From NCBI RefSeq assembly GCF_003012795.1, contig NZ_PXYH01000004.1, forward strand, positions 159,317-223,316: DNA of 64,000 bases. The letters run 5' to 3'. The stretch is from Zobellella taiwanensis. Its GTDB lineage: Bacteria > Pseudomonadota > Gammaproteobacteria > Enterobacterales > Aeromonadaceae. Below, piece after piece: positions 26,384 through 36,160 of this stretch. Position numbers and translations under genes: made by a program. Under the pieces are notes generated by a model. The model was given only the letters and a program-made list of their open reading frames with translations. It was not told where the DNA came from and did not search any database. How positions within the stretch are numbered: position 1 is the stretch's first letter; each line of letters begins with the position of its first letter.

Positions 26384-26560
26384 GGGTTACTTCGTGATGA
26401 ATTACTTCAGCTGGGCCGAAACCACATCAACAGAGATGCACTACTACTGGTACTGACAAAAATTGAGTTAGCTATAAATACATCTGTTTTTTGTTGACCA
26501 TTACACAGTACCTGAGAGAATGGCGTAAACCCGGTCTGAGAAAAAGTATAAAGAGGGGGC

Positions 26561-28036
26561 ATGGCAAGGGATTTTACACAGCCACCAAGTGCAGCATGTC
26601 TAGCAGCATCAATGCGTGACCTAGGGTATTCACTTGAAACGGCGATTGCTGACCTTATTGACAACAGCATATCTGCCAACGCTGATGCCATTGACATTGT
26701 CTGTGATGTTACCGACGTACAGCCCCTAATGGTCATCCTCGATAATGGCAGCGGAATGACAGGAATGGAGTTGCTGAACGCGATGCGTCACGGAACAGTT
26801 AGCCCAAGGCAGGTGCGCTCTCCTCACGATCTGGGGCGGTTTGGTCTTGGCCTTAAGACTGCGTCATTCTCCCAGTGTAGATCGCTGACAGTGATCAGCA
26901 AAAAAGGTGGAGTTCTCTGCGGCGCAGAGTGGAATCTCGACCGTATCGACGCTGTTGACGAGTGGATCCTGTCCATTCTGGACGAAGCGGACATCCAAAC
27001 CTTGCCGTACATTGATCGACTTGCGGATAACGGTACTGCCGTCATCTGGCGGGAACTTGACCGGCTTTTAGAAGATGAAATGGGAAGTCGTCGAGATGAG
27101 ATCATCAGCGAGAAGCTGGATGTTCTGGACAGACATCTTGCGCTCGTTTTTCATCGGTTCCTAGCCGGTGAAATCAAGGGACGAACAAAAATATCGATTA
27201 CTGTCAACGGCCATGCTGTTGTTGCTTTCGATCCTTTCTGCAGAAAAAATCCAGCAACGCAGATTCTGCCAGAAGAAATTGTTCGTATAAGTGACGCCAC
27301 GGTTCGACTACAGCCGTATATTTTGCCGCATCACTCAAGACTGACTGCCAGTGAGTACGATTTCTACCAGAGTCGAAGCGACTTTATATCGAACCAGGGC
27401 GTGTATATTTATCGCAATGGCCGTCTCATGGCTTGGGGGGACTGGTTTCGGCTCATCCCGAAAGGGGAAGCGACCAAACTCGCACGGGTACAGATCGATT
27501 TTCCCAACAGTCTGGACGAGTCTTGGACCATCGACATAAAAAAATCACGTGCCAAGCCACCTCATCTGGTGCGCGAGCGACTTCGTCAGATCATCTCACA
27601 GGTTACAGGGCGCAGTACCACCGTGCATCGGGGGCGTGGGCAACGCCTCTTCCAAGAGGTTGCTGCTCCGTTATGGGAAAGGTATTCCGACCATGGCGGG
27701 ATTCGCTATTCGATAAATGGTTCGCATCCACTGATCCAGTGTTTGGTCGAGCGATTGGATCAGAGCGGGGAGATAAATTTGAATGTTCTGTTGGCTTCGA
27801 TTTCCGCATCATTGCCTGTCGAGATGATTTACTCCGACTATTCAAGCCACCCACTGGAAGTGAATCAGGCACCTGTGGAACATGATGTCATTGACAGGCT
27901 TTGTGCGCTACGTGCTGCGCTATGGGGCGACGCAACAGGGGATGCAGCTGCCTTCCGTGAAGTTGTCAGATCGACAAGACTGTTTGAACAGGACATGGAC
28001 ATCGTTGACCGATATATCGACCAGGAGTTTGCATGA
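26561..28036 (+). CDS. GHKL/MutL-like ATPase of an Mza-type defence operon
   Basis: This 491-aa protein has the N-terminal Bergerat ATPase fold: N box AIADLIDNSISAN (residues ~28-40, Mg-binding Asn), G1 box LDNGSGM (60-66) and G2 box GRFGLGLKT (92-100). It resembles MutL/MORC-type prokaryotic ATPases rather than Hsp90 or true MutL, whose endonuclease tail is missing. It opens a four-gene operon and overlaps the Z1 gene by ATGA. A strong AGAGGGGG precedes the ATG. AT-richer codon usage marks the start of the island. It probably couples ATP-driven clamping or sensing to the downstream helicase and nuclease. Confidence 0.9.
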   Translation: MARDFTQPPSAACLAASMRDLGYSLETAIADLIDNSISANADAIDIVCDVTDVQPLMVILDNGSGMTGMELLNAMRHGTVSPRQVRSPHDLGRFGLGLKTASFSQCRSLTVISKKGGVLCGAEWNLDRIDAVDEWILSILDEADIQTLPYIDRLADNGTAVIWRELDRLLEDEMGSRRDEIISEKLDVLDRHLALVFHRFLAGEIKGRTKISITVNGHAVVAFDPFCRKNPATQILPEEIVRISDATVRLQPYILPHHSRLTASEYDFYQSRSDFISNQGVYIYRNGRLMAWGDWFRLIPKGEATKLARVQIDFPNSLDESWTIDIKKSRAKPPHLVRERLRQIISQVTGRSTTVHRGRGQRLFQEVAAPLWERYSDHGGIRYSINGSHPLIQCLVERLDQSGEINLNVLLASISASLPVEMIYSDYSSHPLEVNQAPVEHDVIDRLCALRAALWGDATGDAAAFREVVRSTRLFEQDMDIVDRYIDQEFA

Positions 28037-30693
28037 CTGCCACTCGGAACGAAAAAGAAAAGGGGATTGTTGCAGCGCTGATCACGGCATTTGCGGACCG
28101 TGAGGATCCACCATCACGAAAAGAGATACTGGACAGGGCGGCAGCACTCGCGCCCATCCTCGGATATGATGGTGACTTGCAGGACATAGTTGTGACGGCA
28201 GAAACTATCATCCCTTCCCGCATGAATGCAGGCATATCGCTCATCGATGTTGAAGCGGCTCATGACGAGGAGTGGATACGTAAACGCGAGATCGGTAGTA
28301 CCTATGCTGAGGCTTATGCTGATTATTTGCGGAGCGAGAACTGGCATCCGACCGTTATAAATACGCTGCTGAACTACGATGGTTCGAAAATCCTTGGCCT
28401 TCTTCAGGACCCGACGAGTGACGGCACATGGAATCGACGTGGACTGGTCATCGGTCATGTCCAGTCAGGTAAGACAGCCAACTACATGGGAGTCATCGCG
28501 AAAGCGGCTGATGCCGGGTATAAGTTTATCATTGTTATCGCGGGAATTCACAACAACCTGAGGAAACAGACCCAAGAGCGTATTGATGAGGGCTTCATCG
28601 GTCGGTCGAGCGATCCTTCCAACAGAGTCAACATCGGTGTCGGTATGAACGCGGGATATCCCCACCCGGCAACACTTACCAACATCAATGATGACTTCAA
28701 TGAAAAGACCGCAGCCAGAATGGGATGGCAGCTCAATGACTTCAGCAAGCCCATTATTCTCGTAATCAAGAAAAACGTCCGCACGCTCGATGCACTTCAC
28801 AAATGGTTGAAAGCCATGAATGCGCGAGGTGACGGGCGCATCGCCGACGTACCAATGCTCATGATCGATGACGAGGCGGATAACGCTTCGATCAACACCA
28901 ATAAAGAAGATATCAAGCCGACGCGTACAAATGCCGCGATACGCAGTATCCTCGGCCTGTTTACCAAATCTTGCTATGTCGGTTACACCGCAACGCCCTT
29001 CGCAAACATTTTTATCAATCCTGAGGCGTACGATCCTGAGGTGCGCGAAGAGCTATTTCCAAAAGACTTCATCTACTCACTCGATGCGCCGACAACCTAT
29101 TTCGGCCCGGACAAAGTTTTTTTAGATGATGAGGCTAGCAACGATATTTTAGGGCGTATTGATGACTGTGAGGATTACCTTCCGTTCTCTCATAAGAACG
29201 GTCGCCCTGTAGCGGAACTGCCACCCAGCCTTTACCGAGCGCTGGATCAGTTCATTGTGGCGCGAGCCATCCGTAACCTGCGTAGACAGGAGCGGAAGCA
29301 TTGCTCCATGTTGATCAATGTGTCTCGGTTCGTGTCCGTTCAAAGGGAGATTAAGGGCTTCATAGACCTGCGTGTGGAGAAGCTCCGAGAAGCTGTGAAG
29401 GCGAACTACATGATGCCGGAAGAAGTTTCGATAAAAAATTTCTACATGGCGGGTTTGAAGGCGGCGTTCGAAAGCGAGTTTTCGGGAAAAGGTTTTGCTT
29501 GGGAGGACATAAAGAAGTCCCTATGGGGAGTGTTCGAGCACCTCCGGACTTATGTGGTCAACAGTAAGAGTGACGAGGTGCTTGACTACGGAAAATATCA
29601 GCGAGACGGTATTGGTCTCACGGCTATCGCCATCGGTGGTCTCAGCCTTTCGCGCGGTCTCACGATCGAAGGGTTGACGATCAGCTATATGTACCGCAAC
29701 ACGCGGATGTACGACACACTCATGCAGATGGGGCGATGGTTCGGTTATCGTCCTGGTTTCGAGGATCTCTGCCGCGTATACTTGCCACAAGATTCGATCA
29801 ATTGGTATTCATATATTGCTCATGCCTCAGAGGAACTTCGGCTGCAGATCAGGCGGATGCGCAAGATCGGGTTGAGTCCGAAGCGTTTCGGTCTCTACGT
29901 CCAGTCACACCCAGATAGCCTTTTGGTCACAGCTGCCAACAAGATGCGAAGTGGCGAAAAGGTAATACTAAATCAGAATTATTCCGGTAAGCTGATCGAA
30001 AGTACCTTGCTGCCACTTGATGCAGAAATTAACGCTAATAACGAATCTCTTATTGAGGAGTATTGGCGCGATCAGTTCGGTAGCATGATTCAGGATACCA
30101 AGCAGAAGGGCTGGTTTATTCCTGACGTTGATGTCGAGATAATTGAAGAATTCCTGATGCGCTTCAAGTCGCACAAGGATGCAGTTCTCCCGAAGTCTTG
30201 GGCTATTGACTATCTTCAGGCGATTGCCTCTCAGTTTCCCAAAGGTGACGTACTTTTGATCTCAAAGGGGGCTGGTGATAAGGAAAGCTTCCGACTGGGT
30301 GCGCAGGATCGAACGGCTAAAGATGCAACTTCTGACGGCTGGCGCCTGTCGGGATACCGTCTCGCCAGCCGTGGTGACGAGAAACTTGGGTTGGATAAGG
30401 AACAGATAAGCGCGGCTGAAGCGCGAGTCGCCGAGGACAAAAAGAGTAAGAGTAGAAAACCTTCAGATTTCCACTATCGAGAAGCACGGGACAAGCCTCT
30501 CCTGATGCTGCACGTCCTTGAGCCAACTGATAACGCCGAATTTTCAGGTCTTCGGGTTCCAGCCTGGGGTATGAGCTATCCTGTTGGCCTCGACCATAAA
30601 CAAATTGAGGTGGTCGCCAATCAAGTCTGGTTCGAACAGATGTATGGTGCATTGGACGATGATCCGGACGCTGAGGATGATTATGACGAGTAG
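28033..30693 (+). CDS. Z1-domain protein (SF2-helicase-like ATPase)
   Basis: This 886-aa protein has a helicase-like core. Walker A is GHVQSGKTAN (residues ~141-150), Walker B MIDDEADN (277-284), motif III-like YTATPFANIF (~318), and the Z1 domain LTAIAIGGLSLSRGLTIEGL (~530) with QMGRWFGYRPG (~565), which supplies a likely arginine finger. Z1 proteins are hallmark components of Mza-type and related restriction-like systems with GHKL ATPases. Start and stop overlap both neighbours (ATGA with the first gene; 11 bases with the third). The family could remodel or translocate on invading DNA; the mechanism is not known from sequence. Confidence 0.92.
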   Translation: MTATRNEKEKGIVAALITAFADREDPPSRKEILDRAAALAPILGYDGDLQDIVVTAETIIPSRMNAGISLIDVEAAHDEEWIRKREIGSTYAEAYADYLRSENWHPTVINTLLNYDGSKILGLLQDPTSDGTWNRRGLVIGHVQSGKTANYMGVIAKAADAGYKFIIVIAGIHNNLRKQTQERIDEGFIGRSSDPSNRVNIGVGMNAGYPHPATLTNINDDFNEKTAARMGWQLNDFSKPIILVIKKNVRTLDALHKWLKAMNARGDGRIADVPMLMIDDEADNASINTNKEDIKPTRTNAAIRSILGLFTKSCYVGYTATPFANIFINPEAYDPEVREELFPKDFIYSLDAPTTYFGPDKVFLDDEASNDILGRIDDCEDYLPFSHKNGRPVAELPPSLYRALDQFIVARAIRNLRRQERKHCSMLINVSRFVSVQREIKGFIDLRVEKLREAVKANYMMPEEVSIKNFYMAGLKAAFESEFSGKGFAWEDIKKSLWGVFEHLRTYVVNSKSDEVLDYGKYQRDGIGLTAIAIGGLSLSRGLTIEGLTISYMYRNTRMYDTLMQMGRWFGYRPGFEDLCRVYLPQDSINWYSYIAHASEELRLQIRRMRKIGLSPKRFGLYVQSHPDSLLVTAANKMRSGEKVILNQNYSGKLIESTLLPLDAEINANNESLIEEYWRDQFGSMIQDTKQKGWFIPDVDVEIIEEFLMRFKSHKDAVLPKSWAIDYLQAIASQFPKGDVLLISKGAGDKESFRLGAQDRTAKDATSDGWRLSGYRLASRGDEKLGLDKEQISAAEARVAEDKKSKSRKPSDFHYREARDKPLLMLHVLEPTDNAEFSGLRVPAWGMSYPVGLDHKQIEVVANQVWFEQMYGALDDDPDAEDDYDE

Positions 30694-31657
30694 AGCCACA
30701 CCGTGGGAAAAGATTGCCGAACCTCGCTCAGACTACAATGTCAGACGGGTGACGGGCACGACGGGAATGCCAACCTACTGGGGAAAGGATGCAACGGGTC
30801 AGTGTCTTTTTATCGTTGAACTTGAGGGTGACCACACATCACAATATCGTCGTGATGTAACTAGGTTGAATGGGATTAGTGTCGATCTTCGAAATGGTGA
30901 TAATGACAGCCAGCAGCGCCTTGTTCTGGCTCTTTCACGGAATGTCGACTGTGACCTTTTCCTTGGGCTGTGTGAAACGCTGATCTCCAGCCTAGCGTCT
31001 GTGACGGACTCCGCAGTTGCGTTGTCTGTCACCCTTCAACACCTGAAGCGATGGAAAGCTTTTCTTGCAGGGAAGAAGGCGAGACTACTGACGAACGAAG
31101 AGATTCGGGGGCTCTTTGCCGAACTCTATGTTCTTCGTCTGCTGTACCAGCGTCGACTGACGCAGGGCGAGGCCATTGATGCGTGGTGTGGGGCAGACGA
31201 CTCACATCAGGATTTCATCTTCGGTAATGTTGCCATAGAAGTGAAGTCCCTTTCCGGCCGCGAGAGGAGCAGTGTTCGCATATCTTCAGAGGATCAGCTC
31301 GAAGCACTGGTAGACAGCCTGTTTCTGATAATTGTACGCCTGATTGATATTTCGGATGCGGAGTCGGCACGTTCGCTGAATGATATAGTTGCGTTGATTG
31401 AGCAGGAACTTGTCACTGCCGAAGCAATTGAACAGTTTTCTGAAAAGATTGCCGACCGTGGATATGTTACTTTGGCTGACTATGACAAGCCACGGTTCTG
31501 TATTGGCAATGTCAATGGATACAGAGTTACAGAGAAATTTCCTAAACTTGTTCGGTCTCGGATACCGCGGGGCCTGTTTCATGTAGCCTATGATATTCAA
31601 TTGGAGATGATTTCTTCATTTTCCTGTGAGGATGACGAGATATTTGGGAGGCCCTGA
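30683..31657 (+). CDS. PD-(D/E)XK motif protein (DUF4420 type), putative nuclease
   Basis: This 324-aa protein carries a PD-(D/E)XK nuclease core: D177 in DDSHQDFIFG and E186-V-K188 in NVAIEVKSLSG, preceded by the helix LFAELYVLRLL. The N-terminal TYWGKDATGQCLFIVEL segment is typical of DUF4420 proteins. The ATG at 30683 gives the family N-terminus and overlaps the end of the Z1 gene; an upstream extension lies wholly inside that gene. It is the probable effector nuclease of the operon. Confidence 0.88.
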   Translation: MTSRATPWEKIAEPRSDYNVRRVTGTTGMPTYWGKDATGQCLFIVELEGDHTSQYRRDVTRLNGISVDLRNGDNDSQQRLVLALSRNVDCDLFLGLCETLISSLASVTDSAVALSVTLQHLKRWKAFLAGKKARLLTNEEIRGLFAELYVLRLLYQRRLTQGEAIDAWCGADDSHQDFIFGNVAIEVKSLSGRERSSVRISSEDQLEALVDSLFLIIVRLIDISDAESARSLNDIVALIEQELVTAEAIEQFSEKIADRGYVTLADYDKPRFCIGNVNGYRVTEKFPKLVRSRIPRGLFHVAYDIQLEMISSFSCEDDEIFGRP

Positions 31658-33724
31658 TTGGAGACTACAACTACAGAATTCTTCCATGATTTCAGACAGG
31701 AGTTGTTGGTTGGTGCCGAGGCTAATGGCAGCTTTCAGCTTTCCGAGTTTATGGAAATAGTTGCAAATGAGCTTGTTGAAACAGGGGTAACGGAAGGATT
31801 TGAACTTTGCCATTACCGTGCACAGCGTGGGATGCGGGTTGATGGGTATTGGTTTGACGATGAGGGAATGCTGGAGCTTTTTGTCGCTGATTTTGAATCT
31901 CGAGATAAACTTATATCCCTAACCAAAACAGATGTCGATACTGCATTCAAACGAGTTACTAATTTCTTTGAGGCCAGTATAAGCAAGGGACTGTCAGGAG
32001 AACTGGAGATAACGTCACCGGAGTATGGGCTTGCCAGACAAATAGCTGATCGAAAGGGAGCAATTCGTCGACTCAGATTGACCCTATTTTCCGAGCGTTC
32101 GTTGAGCGAACGGATCAAGGAGCTCCCAGACTCGGTGGTGACAGGCATTCCTGTCAGCTATCAAATCTGGGATATCTCGCGCCTTCATCGCCAGAGAAGC
32201 GCGCGCAGTCACAAGGAACCCCTCGATTTTGATTTCGAGCATATGTTTGGATCGGGTATCTTCTGTCTGCCAGCCCACCAAGGAACTGAGGCTTACCAAT
32301 CTTACCTGATTGTCATGCCGGCCGAACTTCTTGCGTCCCTTTACGAAAGATTCGGGGCGCGACTGCTCGAACAGAACGTGAGAACATTTCTTCAGGCTCG
32401 GGGAACAGTAAATAAGGGAATAAGGGCAACGATACTGAATGAACCGGGGATGTTTTTTGCCTACAACAACGGCATTACGGCGACTGCGCAGAGCGTCGAA
32501 ACTAGAATGACAGATGCCGGACTTGCAATAACAAGGGTTATTGATCTCCAGATAGTCAATGGTGGCCAGACAACCGCTTCTCTATTTCATACGAAAAGGC
32601 GTGACAAGGCCGACCTGTCACGGATATTCGTTCAGATGAAACTGTCTGTCATTGATAACAAGAACAGTGAAACCATAGTCCCGAAGATATCCGAGTATGC
32701 AAATACCCAAAACCGTGTGAATGCTGCAGACTTCTTTTCCAATCATCCATTCCATGTACGAATGGAAGGATTCTCTAGGCGTATCTGGGCACCGGCTCAG
32801 AAAAATGTGCAGCGTGAGACAAAGTGGTTCTACGAGCGAGCGAGAGGTCAGTACGTTGACTCTCAGTCGAAGCTCACTCCCAGTGAACAGCGACGTTTCA
32901 AGGCGGAACACCCCAAACTACAGATGTTCACGAAAACTGACCTAGCCAAGTTTGAGAATGTCTGGGACGATCACCCCAGACATGTGAATCTTGGTGCTCA
33001 GAAAAATTTTGCTCAGTATGCCCGTCGCATTGGCCGCGAGTGGGAAAAATCATCCGACAGCTTCAACGAGTTTTACTTCAAGCGTGCGGTTGCGCGTGGA
33101 TTGATCTTCCGTGCGACCGAGCGGCTGGTATCAGTTCAGCCTTGGTACAATGGAGGCTATCGAGCCAACATCGTCGCCTATACACTTGCAATGCTGAGCG
33201 AGATCACAAAACGAAAAAAAGGACACATTGATTTTCTGCGTATATGGAACGAGCAAGGTATCGATGTTTCCTTGGAAAGCGTACTTTCAATCATTTCCTA
33301 TGTGGTGAATGAAGATATAACCAAGCCACCGGATGGCATCTCAAACATCTCTGAGTGGTGTAAGAAGGAAGCTTGCTGGGATAGAATTCAGAGCCGGGCA
33401 GAGGAGATAGAAAAGCTTCTTCCACTCGATTTTTACTCTCAACTTATATCTTTCGATGAGAGGGATGAGGAAAGGAAAAAAGCTAGGAAGACCCAGAGAA
33501 TAGATAATGGTATTGAGGCTCAGCGACAAGTGCTGAGCATTTCTTCTGATAAATGGGCATATCTTCATCGAGAGTTATCCGCGAGGGCACTTCTTTCACC
33601 GAAGGAGGAGAGCATTCTCAAACTGGCAATGCAGATTCCAGCTAAAATTCCCACAGACAAGCAATGTCTGGTGCTTCTTGATACTCTTGAAAAGGGGATG
33701 GATGAGGGGATATCGCTAGATTAA
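31658..33724 (+). CDS. AIPR-family (abortive phage infection) protein
   Basis: This 688-aa protein holds the AIPR domain core: NEPGMFFAYNNGITATA followed by LQIVNGGQTTASLFH (about residues 265-310), and NTQNRVNAADFF. AIPR proteins occur in phage-resistance loci. The gene starts at TTG 31658, directly after the TGA of the preceding gene, with GGGAGG 7 bases upstream, so translation is coupled. No catalytic motif beyond the AIPR core is obvious. It is the last gene of the operon and converges on the methyltransferase gene, 162 bases away. Confidence 0.9.
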   Translation: METTTTEFFHDFRQELLVGAEANGSFQLSEFMEIVANELVETGVTEGFELCHYRAQRGMRVDGYWFDDEGMLELFVADFESRDKLISLTKTDVDTAFKRVTNFFEASISKGLSGELEITSPEYGLARQIADRKGAIRRLRLTLFSERSLSERIKELPDSVVTGIPVSYQIWDISRLHRQRSARSHKEPLDFDFEHMFGSGIFCLPAHQGTEAYQSYLIVMPAELLASLYERFGARLLEQNVRTFLQARGTVNKGIRATILNEPGMFFAYNNGITATAQSVETRMTDAGLAITRVIDLQIVNGGQTTASLFHTKRRDKADLSRIFVQMKLSVIDNKNSETIVPKISEYANTQNRVNAADFFSNHPFHVRMEGFSRRIWAPAQKNVQRETKWFYERARGQYVDSQSKLTPSEQRRFKAEHPKLQMFTKTDLAKFENVWDDHPRHVNLGAQKNFAQYARRIGREWEKSSDSFNEFYFKRAVARGLIFRATERLVSVQPWYNGGYRANIVAYTLAMLSEITKRKKGHIDFLRIWNEQGIDVSLESVLSIISYVVNEDITKPPDGISNISEWCKKEACWDRIQSRAEEIEKLLPLDFYSQLISFDERDEERKKARKTQRIDNGIEAQRQVLSISSDKWAYLHRELSARALLSPKEESILKLAMQIPAKIPTDKQCLVLLDTLEKGMDEGISLD

Positions 33725-33886
33725 TCTACCGAGGGTTCGTATGTGGGTTCAGATCAGATTTGACCTCCGGAAAATATTTTTAGCCCAGACAGCTTGGAAT
33801 CCTACCAAGAAACTACAACTACGTTGGGTTGTATAGGCGAGTGTTGCACTTGTGAGCTGAGCTTGTTTAAACGATTGTTCTTGTTA

Positions 33887-35503
33887 TCAAATGGAGGGCT
33901 GAATAATTTTCCTTACAACCTCAGCAATCTGATTTGCTAGTAATGGTGGAACTGCATTTCCTACCTGATGATACTGTTGGGTTCTTCCGCCAATGAAGAA
34001 GTAGTTGTCGGGAAAGGTCTGTAATCTTGCTGCTTCCCTGACGGTGAGACTGCGACACTGGATGGGATCATAGTGAATAAAATAATGACCATCTTTTGAT
34101 ATATGGCTGGTGATGGTGGTTGATGGACTGTCAGCCAGCTGAACCTTGAAACGATCGGAAAATTTACCGCTTTCCCAGTTTTTGTGAGCAGGCGCCAAAC
34201 CGGGTAAAGCGAACTCTTCATGCCCTTTGGGTGAGCGTTTGTGAACAGATGCAAAACAGGCTGCGTAGCCGTAACGGGCCAGGTCATCAATGCGATGACC
34301 ACGTGATTCGTGGTTGAGCCAGACTTTGAGCTTTGAATCGTGGTACCAATTTTTCAGTTGGCTCCATTCATTGTCATTGTCATTGTCATTGTCGGAACTC
34401 ATGGCTTGGAGCTTGGGGAGTTTAGTATGACCTATTTCCGTACTGTTGTTGATGCGAAGTGAGGTATCCTTCAAGGCCTCGTAAAGAGCCTTTTCATCGG
34501 AATTACCAGACTTGGCATGACAGGCCAGTTTCCACAACTCCTTCTGAACAGCATTTTCCCACTTTTCGGCAGAGTCTTTTTCTTTACTAAGTCGGCTACT
34601 TAGTTGACTACGTAGGGTCGGAAGATCACCAATGGCTGCTCGTACGGATACTGTTTTGGAGGGTTGCAGTTTTGGTAACTCGTCTCGAAAATGATCTTCC
34701 CTTACTCCTAACAAAATAACACGGTGTCTGGCTTGGGGAATACCATGGTCTTCTGCCCTGATGATGTAGCGTTTGGCATCTACAATCGTAGGATCATCAC
34801 CATCCTTGAATACCTGCTCATTCACCAAAGAAACAATACGGTATTGAGGACTATTGCTGTCATGTATGCCCAGGGCTTTGTCTGGATTGGCGAGATCCTG
34901 CAGGATTTGATGAAAAATCAGCTTCCCGTCTATTTTTGAAGAAAGAATTCCCTTGACATTTTCCATAACAAAAATATCCGGATGATTGCGTTGAATGATT
35001 CTCAGGTATTCTTTGTAAAGAAAATGTCGATGATCTTCCTCGGGCTTGTAATTGGCCTTGCCTTTGTTTCGGGAGCGGCCAACCAATGAGTATGCTTGAC
35101 AGGGAGGGCCTCCTATCAAAACCCAAGGCTTATTATCTTCCTTTGTTTTTACGGCTCGCTTTATGGCATTGTCGAGTTCGGCATTACCTTTTTGACTACC
35201 TATTTCAAGACAAAGCGCCTCTTTACCCGCCAGTTCCCAGAATAATTGGGTCTTATCGCTGTAGGCAACATCTGATTCACCGTTGCAGAAACGATAGTAG
35301 TCGTCAAGTGCTTCAGGTCTGTAGGTACGCAACAGTCTGTAAAAGGCACGTAGCCGCAGAGTCTGATGGGCGATAGGATCCCTTTCTGCCGAGACCGCAA
35401 TCTGAAAGGCTTTTCCATCATCCAGTGCAGAAAACCCTTCCCCCAGCCCGCCCGGACCGGCGAAAAGATCTACAACAGGGATGGGAGATGAAGTTATGCT
35501 CAT
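33887..35503 (-). CDS. DNA (cytosine-5) methyltransferase
   Basis: This 538-aa C5 methyltransferase contains the ordered motifs: I DLFAGPGG (12-19), IV GGPPCQAYS with catalytic C135, VI VMENVKG (E181), VIII QARHRVILLG, and IX/X LTVREAARLQTFPDNY ... QVGNAVPPLLA. The spacing between motifs I and IV is larger than in small MTases. The ATG at 35503 starts just before motif I; an upstream frame to 35587 runs into the vsr promoter. A DNDNDNDN stretch is encoded by a hexanucleotide repeat. It is divergent from vsr and likely protects host DNA in the island's restriction-like system. Confidence 0.93.
   Translation of the reverse strand: MSITSSPIPVVDLFAGPGGLGEGFSALDDGKAFQIAVSAERDPIAHQTLRLRAFYRLLRTYRPEALDDYYRFCNGESDVAYSDKTQLFWELAGKEALCLEIGSQKGNAELDNAIKRAVKTKEDNKPWVLIGGPPCQAYSLVGRSRNKGKANYKPEEDHRHFLYKEYLRIIQRNHPDIFVMENVKGILSSKIDGKLIFHQILQDLANPDKALGIHDSNSPQYRIVSLVNEQVFKDGDDPTIVDAKRYIIRAEDHGIPQARHRVILLGVREDHFRDELPKLQPSKTVSVRAAIGDLPTLRSQLSSRLSKEKDSAEKWENAVQKELWKLACHAKSGNSDEKALYEALKDTSLRINNSTEIGHTKLPKLQAMSSDNDNDNDNEWSQLKNWYHDSKLKVWLNHESRGHRIDDLARYGYAACFASVHKRSPKGHEEFALPGLAPAHKNWESGKFSDRFKVQLADSPSTTITSHISKDGHYFIHYDPIQCRSLTVREAARLQTFPDNYFFIGGRTQQYHQVGNAVPPLLANQIAEVVRKIIQPSI
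34371..34394. repeat. hexanucleotide tandem repeat inside the methyltransferase gene
   Basis: CATTGT is repeated four times in a row, encoding alternating Asp-Asn in the variable region between motifs. Changes by whole units keep the frame, so this would alter length rather than switch the gene off. Confidence 0.7.
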
Positions 35504-35589
35504 GATCTGTATCTTTGATTTCGACAAGGTAGCCAGGATACCAGGAAGCAGGGGGACAGGGAAGCAAACAGCTGGAGATGGTAGCAATT

Positions 35590-36045
35590 ATGGTTGATGT
35601 CGTCGACAAAAAGACTCGCTCTCGGATGATGTCCGGCATTCAGGGCAAGAACACCGGGCCTGAAATGCTGTTACGGCATTATTTGCATGCCCGTGGGTTC
35701 CGGTATCGTCTGCATGTTGCCAACCTGCCAGGCAAACCTGATCTGGTTCTCCCCAAGTACCGGCTGTGTATTTTTGTGCATGGCTGCTTTTGGCACCGAC
35801 ATCCTGAATGTCGATATGCTACAACACCTGCCACCAACAGGGACTTCTGGCTAAAAAAGCTGACAGACAACAGGGAGCGGGATGAAAGGAGCAGGCTGCA
35901 GTTACAGGAGTTGGGCTGGCGAGTTTTCGAAATTTGGGAATGCGGACTCAGGAAGTCGGCTGGAGCTTCACTCGACTGGTTGCCGGAGCAGATCATTGGT
36001 GAGTGTGAGTCATTGAGTTGGCCCGACTATGTGCAGAAAGGATGA
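35590..36045 (+). CDS. vsr: very short patch repair endonuclease
   Basis: This 151-aa Vsr-type nuclease nicks next to T:G mismatches that arise from deamination of 5-methylcytosine. Motifs are RSRMMSGIQGKNTGPE at the N-terminus, catalytic Asp in GKPDLVLPK, and FVHGCFWHRHPEC with the metal-associated His residues. The ATG at 35590 is preferred over 35578, which would sit directly on its GGAG. It is divergent from the C5 methyltransferase, its usual partner, with an 86-base gap between them. Confidence 0.94.
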   Translation: MVDVVDKKTRSRMMSGIQGKNTGPEMLLRHYLHARGFRYRLHVANLPGKPDLVLPKYRLCIFVHGCFWHRHPECRYATTPATNRDFWLKKLTDNRERDERSRLQLQELGWRVFEIWECGLRKSAGASLDWLPEQIIGECESLSWPDYVQKG

Positions 36046-36160
36046 GTCGTTACAGGTCGAAAATGTAGGGAGTGATAGGCGCAGCGTATGGTCAACTCCA
36101 GAGGGCCTGCTAAAGCGTAGGCTGCTACTTGGTTCGAGATGCTATTCGGGGAGAGTAAAT

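Noticed and set aside
34360..34400. CATTGT repeat considered as part of a CRISPR or iteron array
   Set aside because: Only four contiguous 6-base units, without spacers, inside a coding frame.
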